Positions 1 through 5,159 of a DNA stretch of 5,159 nucleotides are shown in pieces. Numbering within the stretch: position 1 is the first letter of the stretch; every line of letters begins with the position of its first letter. Source of the stretch: Flavobacteriales bacterium (GTDB lineage: Bacteria; Bacteroidota; Bacteroidia; Flavobacteriales; Flavobacteriaceae); NCBI GenBank assembly GCA_027065935.1, contig JAMONI010000311.1:1-5159 (forward strand), given 5' to 3'. The notes below the pieces were generated by a model. The model was not told the DNA's origin and searched no databases. It saw only the letters and a list, made by a program, of their open reading frames with translations. A program made the translations under genes and the position numbers.

Positions 1-460
1 GTGATAGCACCAATTGACCGTTTTTGTCTTCTTTTTTCACGACCATTACTTCCACTTTATCGCCGGGTTTTAGGTCGGGGTTGTAACGGAATTCGTTACG
101 AGAAATCACTCCTTCCGACTTGGAATTGATGTCGATGATAACGTCTTTTTCGGTGATTTTGGTCACGATGCCTTCGATGACGTCGTTTTCTTCAAATACT
201 TGCAGTTGTTGTTCGATCAGGTCTTCGAACTCCTTTAATTTGGCATCGTCCAAGTTGTCCATTCCTTCTTCATAAGCTTCCCAGTCGAAATCTTCGTCAC
301 TTTCGGGTGTGGGATCTTGATGTTGCGGTTTTTCGGCGGGTGATTCCGTTTTTTCTTCTTGCGCGGTTTCTTGCGCTTGCGTTTCTTCTTGTTTTACTTC
401 GCTTTCTTGCGCTTGGTTTTCTTCGGGATTTTGCTCCCGGTTTTTCATTTCGTCAGACAT
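1..460 (-). CDS. rpsA: 30S ribosomal protein S1, N-terminal part (cut by window edge)
   Basis: S1 is the large mRNA-binding protein of the small ribosomal subunit and helps load mRNA, which matters most where Shine-Dalgarno pairing is weak. The frame is open from the ATG at 458-460 to the window edge, giving 153 residues; the C-terminal repeats lie outside. Residues 1-60 are a low-complexity acidic extension (15 Glu, 9 Gln and 5 Asp against 5 Lys/Arg), followed by a predicted helix around 60-90. From about residue 92 a first S1 (OB-fold) repeat begins, with the core VIEGIVTKITEKDVIID, then SEGVISRNEF and a KPGDKVEVMVV strand. This is the expected start of a Bacteroidota S1. Its own promoter and a structured leader lie upstream. 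The start is chosen because the acidic tail begins there and in-frame stops precede it. The frame was translated by hand. The family call is confident; the total length is unknown. Confidence 0.93.
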   Translation of the reverse strand, partial: MSDEMKNREQNPEENQAQESEVKQEETQAQETAQEEKTESPAEKPQHQDPTPESDEDFDWEAYEEGMDNLDDAKLKEFEDLIEQQLQVFEENDVIEGIVTKITEKDVIIDINSKSEGVISRNEFRYNPDLKPGDKVEVMVVKKEDKNGQLVLS

Positions 461-465
461 AATTA

Positions 466-537
466 CTACATCTTTGTATTCCGTTTGACCAAGGCAATTA
501 AGGGTATCAAACGGAAGGGGTTAAACATACGTTTCAT
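466..537 (-). CDS. Possible 23-residue upstream ORF in the rpsA leader
   Basis: Inside the predicted rpsA transcript an ATG at 535-537 opens a 23-codon frame ending in TAG at 466-468, five bases before the rpsA ATG. It starts MKRMFNPFRLIPLIALVKRN and is short, basic and hydrophobic. Its body spans the second leader hairpin, so translating it would disrupt that fold. Such a short frame can arise by chance, and I know of no homologue. I list it as a possible leader peptide, not as a secure gene. Confidence 0.22.
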   Translation of the reverse strand: MKRMFNPFRLIPLIALVKRNTKM

Positions 538-570
538 CCCGAGCCGTTTCCTGCCTTGTTCCCGGAAACG
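481..570 (-). promoter_or_regulatory. Structured rpsA mRNA leader with two hairpins
   Basis: The leader holds two perfect stems. Stem 1 pairs 564-570 with 545-551 (7 bp, CGTTTCC with GGAAACG on the RNA strand) around a 12-nt loop. Stem 2 pairs 507-514 with 481-488 (8 bp, CCGTTTGA with TCAAACGG) around an 18-nt loop. The two loops contain perfect 7-nt complements (552-558 and 490-496), which would allow a loop-loop contact. The 3' arm of stem 1 (544-549) can also pair over 6 bp with the 5' arm of stem 2 (509-514), which suggests alternative folds. Stem 1 starts about where transcription is predicted to begin, and stem 2 ends 20 nt before the rpsA start. S1 is known to repress its own mRNA in enterobacteria, so autoregulation is a reasonable but unproven guess. 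I do not recognise this as a named RNA family. Confidence 0.5.
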
Positions 571-575
571 ACGGG

Positions 576-606
576 CAAATTTATAACATTTCTTTTGATA
601 TTCAAA
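576..606 (-). promoter_or_regulatory. Predicted rpsA promoter (Bacteroidota sigma type)
   Basis: On the minus strand TTTG (603-606) is followed by a 19-nt spacer and TAAATTTG (576-583), an exact match to the Bacteroidota -33 TTTG / -7 TAnnTTTG pattern. Transcription would start near 570, giving rpsA a leader of about 110 nt. The site lies between tcdA and rpsA, so rpsA can be expressed independently of the upstream cluster. The consensus is established knowledge; its use here is inferred. Confidence 0.72.
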
Positions 607-693
607 AAAAGTTGTGTTGTCCGTACCGGATAAAAAGACTGGGTGCGGATAATTGAAAAAAACATACGCTTTGAATCGGGCTTTTCAGCCGGT

Positions 694-1422
694 TTATTCG
701 TCTTTGACGATGCCGTTGATAATTTCGGCGGCGGCATACAGACCGAATATGGCGGGCATGTAGGATACGGTGCCGTAAGCCGATTTTTTGTATTCGGTGT
801 TGTCGGTATAAATAAGGGCGGATTTGTTTTGCAGTTCGGTGGAAAAGACGGCTTTAAATCCGCGTCTGATGCCGTGTTTTTTTAGGCGTTTTCGCACCAT
901 CCGGGCAAAAAAGTCGTCGCGCGTGTTGGCTATGTCGGAAATGCGGATTTTGGAAGGTTTGGTTTTACCTCCGGTGCCCATCACGCTGATGAGCGGAATA
1001 TGGTGTTTGATAGCCTCGACAATGAGGTAAACTTTGGGGGTTAGGCTATCGATGGCATCTAAAACGTAGTCGAATTTTTCGGTAAAAATTTCCGCCCAAT
1101 CGTCGGGTTCGGCAAATCGGTCGATGATTTCGACCCGGGCTTGGGGGTTAATATCCAAGATGCGCCGGCGCATCAGTTCGGTTTTGGAATGGCCCAAGGT
1201 GGAATGCAGGGCGATGAGTTGGCGGTTGATATTGGTAACCTCTACCTTGTCTCCGTCGATTAAGGTAAGGGTTCCTATACCGGCGCGTGCCAAGGCTTCC
1301 GCAGCGTACCCGCCCACGCCGCCGAGACCTGCAACCAATACGTGCGCGTTCATCAGTTTTTTGATTTGTCGCTCGTCGTAAAGCGGTTGCATTCTGCTTA
1401 GAAAAAGGGGTATTTCAGACAT
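694..1422 (-). CDS. tcdA: tRNA threonylcarbamoyladenosine dehydratase (ThiF/E1-like family)
   Basis: TcdA (formerly YgdL/CsdL) uses ATP to cyclise N6-threonylcarbamoyladenosine at position 37 of ANN-decoding tRNAs into its cyclic form, ct6A, in the cytoplasm. The 242-residue product has the E1-like nucleotide-binding motif GLGGVG at 32-37, then LIDGDKVEVTNINRQ at about 54-68 with the conserved Asp, Asn and Arg, Lys80, and DAIDS at 122-126. The later MGTGGKTKPSKI and FKAVFSTE segments fit TcdA rather than ThiF, MoeB or HesA. The length is close to the 268 residues of the E. coli protein. I chose the ATG at 1420-1422, which overlaps the aroK stop by 8 bp (ATGTCTGA) and so suggests translational coupling. 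The frame stays open upstream to 1497, but those 25 codons lie wholly inside aroK and do not resemble the family. The protein contains no cysteine. Confidence 0.9.
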   Translation of the reverse strand: MSEIPLFLSRMQPLYDERQIKKLMNAHVLVAGLGGVGGYAAEALARAGIGTLTLIDGDKVEVTNINRQLIALHSTLGHSKTELMRRRILDINPQARVEIIDRFAEPDDWAEIFTEKFDYVLDAIDSLTPKVYLIVEAIKHHIPLISVMGTGGKTKPSKIRISDIANTRDDFFARMVRKRLKKHGIRRGFKAVFSTELQNKSALIYTDNTEYKKSAYGTVSYMPAIFGLYAAAEIINGIVKDE

Positions 1423-1951
1423 TTTCTTCGTTTTTGATTTGTTCCAAGAGTTTTTTTGCCGCTTCCAATGCATCGGAATAATGATTGTGAAAAACACAAT
1501 CTGCCATACGGTATTTATTTTTGCGCTTAAGATAATGATTTTTTACCGTTTCCCAGTCGATTTCTTCATTTTCGTTCCGGTATAGTAACGGTCGGTATTC
1601 ATTCGAGTTTTGTAATCGACGTTTGATTTGCTCGAACGGTGTGTCGATAAAAATCGTGTATGCATTCCGGCGAAGTATTTCGTAGTTGTTGTCAAAGAGG
1701 AAAGTACCACCGCCCAAGGCAATAACCAAATGTTTGTTTTTAAATTGCCAGAGAATCGCTTTGAGGGATTGATGTTCGATTTTTCTAAAGAAGTCTTCGC
1801 CGAATTTTGTGATAATTTTGCCCGGGGGAAAGCCGAAGTTTTCTTCGACGTACCGGTCCAAGTCGATAAAAGGCATGGCGAGTTTTTTGGCCAAGTGCTT
1901 GCCGAGACTCGATTTTCCGCTTCCCATGTATCCGGTTAATGCTATAATCAT
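1415..1951 (-). CDS. aroK: Shikimate kinase
   Basis: This enzyme phosphorylates the 3-hydroxyl of shikimate with ATP, the fifth step of the chorismate (aromatic amino acid) pathway, in the cytoplasm. At 178 residues it is a normal single-domain shikimate kinase. Visible motifs are the Walker A loop GYMGSGKS at 7-14, DLD at 30-32 for shikimate and Mg binding, FFRKIE at 54-59 with the substrate Arg56, the glycine-rich ALGGGT at 78-83, RPLL at 120-123 in the LID region, and R143 followed by Tyr147 and Ala150 in the adenine-binding C-terminal part. All key residues appear present. The start is only five residues before the P-loop segment, as expected, and lies one base after the upstream receptor stop codon (TAAAATG). 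Its stop overlaps the tcdA start. aroK and aroL cannot be separated by sequence alone; I use aroK as the default name. Confidence 0.94.
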   Translation of the reverse strand: MIIALTGYMGSGKSSLGKHLAKKLAMPFIDLDRYVEENFGFPPGKIITKFGEDFFRKIEHQSLKAILWQFKNKHLVIALGGGTFLFDNNYEILRRNAYTIFIDTPFEQIKRRLQNSNEYRPLLYRNENEEIDWETVKNHYLKRKNKYRMADCVFHNHYSDALEAAKKLLEQIKNEENV

Positions 1952-1952
1952 T

Positions 1953-4400
1953 TTAGAATGCCGCTTTGATTTTCAGGTTGAAGATTCGTCCGGTCATATA
2001 ATTGGGTACACCCATCATTCGTTTGCTGTAAATTTCCCGCACCCAGAGGTTCGACACGGAGTTTCTTCGGTCAAATGTATTAATAATTTCCATACCTATG
2101 CTAAACATATCAAATTTTGTTCCAATATTTTTAAAACGCGGATTTTCGGTGAGTTCGTAATACAGTCCGATGTCGGTTCGCCAATAGTTTCTCGTTCGGA
2201 ATTGGAAATCGTAAGGGTCGGCATATATGGGTGCGCCGGTAGGCATTCCGGTAGCGAAGATGTTGTTTAAATACATTTTTAGAAACGGCATGCCGGGTAC
2301 GTAATCCTGAAACATCAATCCCATCTTGAAACGTTGGTCGGTGGGGCGGGGGATAAATCCGCGTCCTTCGATGTTTTCTTCGGTTTTCATATAAGCCAAG
2401 CTTAGCCAGGAAGGCGTTTCGGGTAAGAGTTCGGCATAAAGGCGTAATTCGGCTCCGTAAGCGTAAGCCACGGCATTGTTTTTTGCTGCGTAGCGGATGC
2501 GAATATTTTCGATTTTGTAGGGATTGACGTCGTAAAGATATCGGTAGTAGATTTCGGAGGTGAGTTTGAACGGAAAGTTTTTCCAATGGAATGTCATTTC
2601 GTGAGCCACGGACAGGTTCCAAGCTTTTTGCGCCTTGATATCGGGATTGATTTTTCCTTCGAAATTCCTGAATTCACGGTAAGCGGGTGGTTGCATGTAT
2701 AATCCGGCGGTAAGTCGAAAATGATGTCTGGTGTCGGCTTGTGGGACGGCGGTTATTAAAATTCGCGGACTGAAGCTTATTCCGTTGCCTTGTTGCCGGT
2801 TTGTATGGTTGACGATTTGCCATGCGCCGGCCAACATGCCCGCGGTTAACGTCCATTTCCATTCGTCCGGTACGGTTTTGGCGGTTACTTGAACATAGCC
2901 GTTTTGTCTGTAGAGCGAGGTAAGTCGGTCGCTTGCAATGCGCATAAAAGGAACAACGGGCAGGGTGTCGCTTTGGTAAGGTTCGTTGGGGTGAAACGTA
3001 CTATACGGCGGCAGGACGGAAAAACCCGCCGAGTCGATAATTTGATATTCTCTGATGCGATCGCGAATATCTTCGTATGATAAGGAAATTCCCGCTTCCC
3101 AAGAAAAGTTGGCGGATTTTTTTCGATTAAGTGTTAATAATGTTTTGTAAATCAATGCATCCAAGTCGTTGCGGGCGTGGTCGAATTGTTGTCCGAGGGC
3201 GGTCAGGTTCGTAGGGTCGCCGTAGTTTTCGTCCGACAGGTCGGTATTGGGTTCGCCGATAAAATAGGAGGCCAGGATGTCGAAGTATTCCCGTTCGTAG
3301 GAATGATAAAAGCTGTTGATCCAAGTGATTTTCGTTTTATCCGAAGGGGTGTATTGGCTTTTTAGGGCGGTAAATTGGGAGTAAAACCGGTCTTTTTCCC
3401 GCCCTCCGTAATGAATGACCAACACCCGGCTGTCGGCAAAAGTGCCGAAATTGGTTTGTTTTGAAAAAGGAACGAAATGATAGTCGTTGAAGGAAAGATA
3501 AGCAAGCCATTCGTGGCGCCAACGTTTTGAGGCTTGATAGGTGGTCAGTAAGCTGAAGTCGGAAAAGGAAGGCCGGAATTCGGCATTGCCTTCCAAGCTT
3601 TTGACCAACAGGGTATTGTTCAAATATCTGATTCCGCCGACGGTTTTCAACCGGGTGCCTTTGCGGAAAAACGCAAAACTTCCTCCGGTAAATCCGGCCG
3701 TAAATTTGTAGGAATTTTCTTTCGGTTCGCGATACGTGATGTCTAATACCGACGAAAGTTTATTGCCTTTGTTGACGGGAAAACCGCCGGCATAAAAATG
3801 CAGATTCTCTACCAGATCGGAATTGATGATGGACAGTCCTTCATGCCGTCCGCTTCGGGTGAGGAAGGGGCGAAAAACTTCTATTCCGTTGATGTACACG
3901 GCATTTTCGTCGTAATTGCCGCCGCGAACCAAGTATTGCGCGCTTAACTCGTCCAACTGCGTCACCGAGGGCAAACTCAACAAAATGTTTTTGACTCCGG
4001 GGGTAATCACCGGAACGACTTCCAATACTTTCCGGTCGATTTTTACGGCGCCCTCACGTTCTTTGCGGCTTTTGCCGCTAATGACCACTTCGGCGATACG
4101 TTCGCTTTTGAGTTTTAGCCTGATGTGAAGCGAAACGGGATTTCCGCTTTGTACCGTAAGGCGCACCGAATGCGGTTCGTAAGCGATATGGGAGATTTTG
4201 ACAAGGTATTCGCCGGGATTTAAGTGCAAGGAAAAAAAGCCTTGTGCATCCGTGACCTCTCCGGCTTGTCCGGCCACGACGTGCGCGCCTTCTATAGGCA
4301 CAAGGTTTTCGTCGGTTACCCGTCCGCTGATTTTCACTTTTTCTTGCGCCGATACGAACAAGGGTATCAGCCAAAAAAACAACCTTACAGTTTTCATCAT
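1953..4400 (-). CDS. TonB-dependent outer-membrane receptor with carboxypeptidase-like regulatory domain
   Basis: This is an outer-membrane active transporter that takes energy from TonB-ExbBD; the ligand is unknown. From the start used here it has 815 residues. A signal peptide (MMKTVRLFFWLIPLFVSA) ends with likely cleavage at Ala18-Gln19. A beta-sandwich carboxypeptidase-regulatory-like domain spans about 22-100 (ISGRVTDENLVPIEGAHVV through GEYLVKISHIAYEP). A TonB-box-like EVVISG follows at 104-109, then a plug at about 120-230 with VRGGNYDENAVYINGIEV and an AGGFPVNKG segment. The remainder is barrel, with many aromatic alternating strands and a final Phe as expected for BamA recognition. 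There are no cysteines, as is common in outer-membrane proteins. At about 800 residues, with no STN domain and no SusD neighbour seen, it is not a typical SusC. The closing VPNYMTGR with a terminal strand resembles, from memory, a common Bacteroidota receptor family. An in-frame ATG at 4425-4427 is an alternative start. Confidence 0.9.
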   Translation of the reverse strand: MMKTVRLFFWLIPLFVSAQEKVKISGRVTDENLVPIEGAHVVAGQAGEVTDAQGFFSLHLNPGEYLVKISHIAYEPHSVRLTVQSGNPVSLHIRLKLKSERIAEVVISGKSRKEREGAVKIDRKVLEVVPVITPGVKNILLSLPSVTQLDELSAQYLVRGGNYDENAVYINGIEVFRPFLTRSGRHEGLSIINSDLVENLHFYAGGFPVNKGNKLSSVLDITYREPKENSYKFTAGFTGGSFAFFRKGTRLKTVGGIRYLNNTLLVKSLEGNAEFRPSFSDFSLLTTYQASKRWRHEWLAYLSFNDYHFVPFSKQTNFGTFADSRVLVIHYGGREKDRFYSQFTALKSQYTPSDKTKITWINSFYHSYEREYFDILASYFIGEPNTDLSDENYGDPTNLTALGQQFDHARNDLDALIYKTLLTLNRKKSANFSWEAGISLSYEDIRDRIREYQIIDSAGFSVLPPYSTFHPNEPYQSDTLPVVPFMRIASDRLTSLYRQNGYVQVTAKTVPDEWKWTLTAGMLAGAWQIVNHTNRQQGNGISFSPRILITAVPQADTRHHFRLTAGLYMQPPAYREFRNFEGKINPDIKAQKAWNLSVAHEMTFHWKNFPFKLTSEIYYRYLYDVNPYKIENIRIRYAAKNNAVAYAYGAELRLYAELLPETPSWLSLAYMKTEENIEGRGFIPRPTDQRFKMGLMFQDYVPGMPFLKMYLNNIFATGMPTGAPIYADPYDFQFRTRNYWRTDIGLYYELTENPRFKNIGTKFDMFSIGMEIINTFDRRNSVSNLWVREIYSKRMMGVPNYMTGRIFNLKIKAAF

Positions 4401-4444
4401 ATATCCAACGTCGGTATTACGAAACATATTATTTTGTACCGGTG

Positions 4445-4476
4445 CGAATTTAGGATTAATAATTCAATTGTTCAAA
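4445..4476 (-). promoter_or_regulatory. Predicted promoter of the receptor-aroK-tcdA cluster
   Basis: On the minus strand TTTG (4473-4476), a 20-nt spacer and TAAATTCG (4445-4452) match the Bacteroidota promoter with one mismatch in the -7 element. Transcription would begin near 4440, about 40 nt before the preferred receptor start. The tight gene spacing downstream suggests this promoter also drives aroK and tcdA. The position and spacing are good; use is inferred. Confidence 0.5.
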
Positions 4477-4483
4477 ACAAAAA

Positions 4484-4515
4484 TTTGCCAATTGCTCTCG
4501 AAACCATTAAATTTG
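4484..4515 (+). promoter_or_regulatory. Predicted promoter of the M19 dipeptidase gene
   Basis: On the plus strand TTTG (4484-4487), a 20-nt spacer and TAAATTTG (4508-4515) match the Bacteroidota consensus exactly. Transcription would start near 4520, leaving a leader of under 20 nt before the ATG at 4539. The -33 element lies 7 bases from that of the divergent receptor promoter, so the two polymerases could compete or share a regulator. Confidence 0.62.
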
Positions 4516-4538
4516 TTGTATTTTAAACTCCTGATTCC

Positions 4539-5159
4539 ATGAAAAAGTTGTATTGGTTCTTTGTTTTGTTTTTTATTTACACTTTGTTTCATGTTTATTT
4601 GCCGGAATTTTTGTTAGAAAAATACAACATGCCCGTTCGTCAAGGACCGTATGCGGAATTGAAGGGAAAGGCGGGTGATATCTTTAACGGATTAATCTAT
4701 ACGGCGGATTTACATTCGGACGCTTTGCTTTGGGGTACCGATTTGACCCGGCCTCATAAGGGGGGTATGGTGAATATTCCTTGGCTAAAGGAAACCAAAC
4801 CGCATTTTCAGGTTTTTACCATAGTTACCAAAGTTCCCAAAACTTTGGGTTTTGAAGCCAATTCGTCCGAGACGGATAAGCTCACGCTGCCGTTTATACT
4901 TTCGGGGCGCCGCCCTTCCGCTTGGTTTAGTATGAAAGGCAGGGCGGTGGAACAAATAGAGCGCCTAAAAAAATATGCGGACGCTTCCGAAGGAAGCTTG
5001 CGTCTTATAAAAACGCGCAGCGATTTGAAAAAATGGTTGGATGAAGTAAGGACGGGTAAGAAGGGTATTGCCGCGGGAATGTTGGGTATAGAGGGACTGC
5101 ATTGTTTGGAAGGCGATATTGAAAATTTGGATGTTTTTTATGAAGCGGGAGTGCGGATG
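4539..5159 (+). CDS. Membrane-anchored peptidase family M19 (renal dipeptidase-like), N-terminal part
   Basis: M19 enzymes are di-zinc TIM-barrel hydrolases that cleave dipeptides and sometimes related amide substrates. The frame was translated by hand and runs open from the ATG at 4539 to the window edge (207 residues); the C-terminal part with the remaining zinc-binding His residues is outside. Residues 4-22 are strongly hydrophobic (LYWFFVLFFIYTLFHVYL) after two Lys, with no clear signal peptidase or lipobox site, so a retained N-terminal anchor is likely, with the enzyme facing the periplasm. The metal motif DLHSD at 57-61 supplies His59 and Asp61 (DxHxD of the family). GMVNIPWLKE at 76-85 is the usual next strand. 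LGIEGLHCLEGD at 182-193 supplies the bridging Glu185. All ligands expected in this part are present. The gene diverges from the receptor cluster across 138 bp. The substrate cannot be told from sequence. Confidence 0.88.
   Translation, partial: MKKLYWFFVLFFIYTLFHVYLPEFLLEKYNMPVRQGPYAELKGKAGDIFNGLIYTADLHSDALLWGTDLTRPHKGGMVNIPWLKETKPHFQVFTIVTKVPKTLGFEANSSETDKLTLPFILSGRRPSAWFSMKGRAVEQIERLKKYADASEGSLRLIKTRSDLKKWLDEVRTGKKGIAAGMLGIEGLHCLEGDIENLDVFYEAGVRM

Noticed and set aside
656..699. Possible terminator after tcdA: a GGCT-GAAA-AGCC hairpin with weak outer GAAT/ATTC pairing, then seven T on the minus strand
   Set aside because: The inner stem is only 4 bp and the T run begins about 10-15 nt after the stem, so it does not fit an intrinsic terminator well.
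1423..1497. N-terminal extension of TcdA by 25 codons
   Set aside because: It lies entirely inside aroK, does not resemble the start of known TcdA proteins, and the ATG at 1420-1422 gives a normal length and a classic overlap.
2072..2079. TACATTTG on the minus strand inside the 3' end of the receptor gene, a possible internal promoter for aroK
   Set aside because: It matches the -7 pattern, but no TTTG sits 19-21 nt upstream, and a single 6-base match in 2.4 kb of coding sequence is expected by chance.
2131..2622. 163-codon open frame on the minus strand overlapping the receptor
   Set aside because: It is a shifted-frame shadow of the receptor, with Arg-rich, low-plausibility protein sequence and no recognisable domain. 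The same applies to the other open frames of 60-150 codons in the window.
1953..4400. SusC-like polysaccharide utilisation receptor
   Set aside because: The protein is too short for a typical SusC, no SusD or glycoside hydrolase gene is visible beside it, and nothing in it points to glycans.
1..5159. Mobile element, CRISPR array, tRNA or rRNA gene, or defence system
   Set aside because: I saw no transposase or integrase, no spaced direct repeats, no RNA gene signature and no defence-type domain; the genes are standard housekeeping and envelope genes.

Overview
The window looks like ordinary chromosomal DNA from a member of the Bacteroidota. Three things support this. Three intergenic sites match the Bacteroidota promoter pattern (TTTG, then 19-20 nt, then TAnnTTTG). 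The start codons lack convincing Shine-Dalgarno sequences. The proteins have the flavour of this phylum: a long acidic extension on ribosomal protein S1, and an outer-membrane receptor made of a carboxypeptidase-like regulatory domain followed by a TonB plug and barrel. I cannot place it below phylum level.

Layout. From 1 to 460 (minus) lies the N-terminal part of rpsA, cut by the window edge. From 461 to 693 is a non-coding stretch with a strong rpsA promoter and a roughly 110-nt leader that can fold into two hairpins. From 694 to 4400 (minus) is a tightly packed three-gene cluster. It is transcribed as TonB-dependent receptor, then shikimate kinase (aroK), then tRNA threonylcarbamoyladenosine dehydratase (tcdA). 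The receptor stop and the aroK start are one base apart, and aroK and tcdA overlap by 8 bp. From 4401 to 4538 is a divergent promoter region. From 4539 to the end (plus) is the N-terminal 207 residues of a membrane-anchored M19 (renal dipeptidase) family peptidase.

How the genes relate. The receptor probably imports an unidentified ligand in a TonB-dependent way. The divergent dipeptidase could act on peptides in the same envelope compartment, but that link is inference. AroK (chorismate pathway) and TcdA (cyclisation of t6A to ct6A in tRNA) are cytoplasmic housekeeping enzymes. They seem to share a transcript with the receptor and have no obvious functional tie to it.

The most interesting feature is the rpsA leader. 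Its two perfect stems carry loops complementary over 7 nt, and one arm can pair with either hairpin. This looks like a candidate regulatory RNA for S1 synthesis. I see no mobile element, CRISPR array, tRNA, rRNA or defence system, and no other candidate for a new system.
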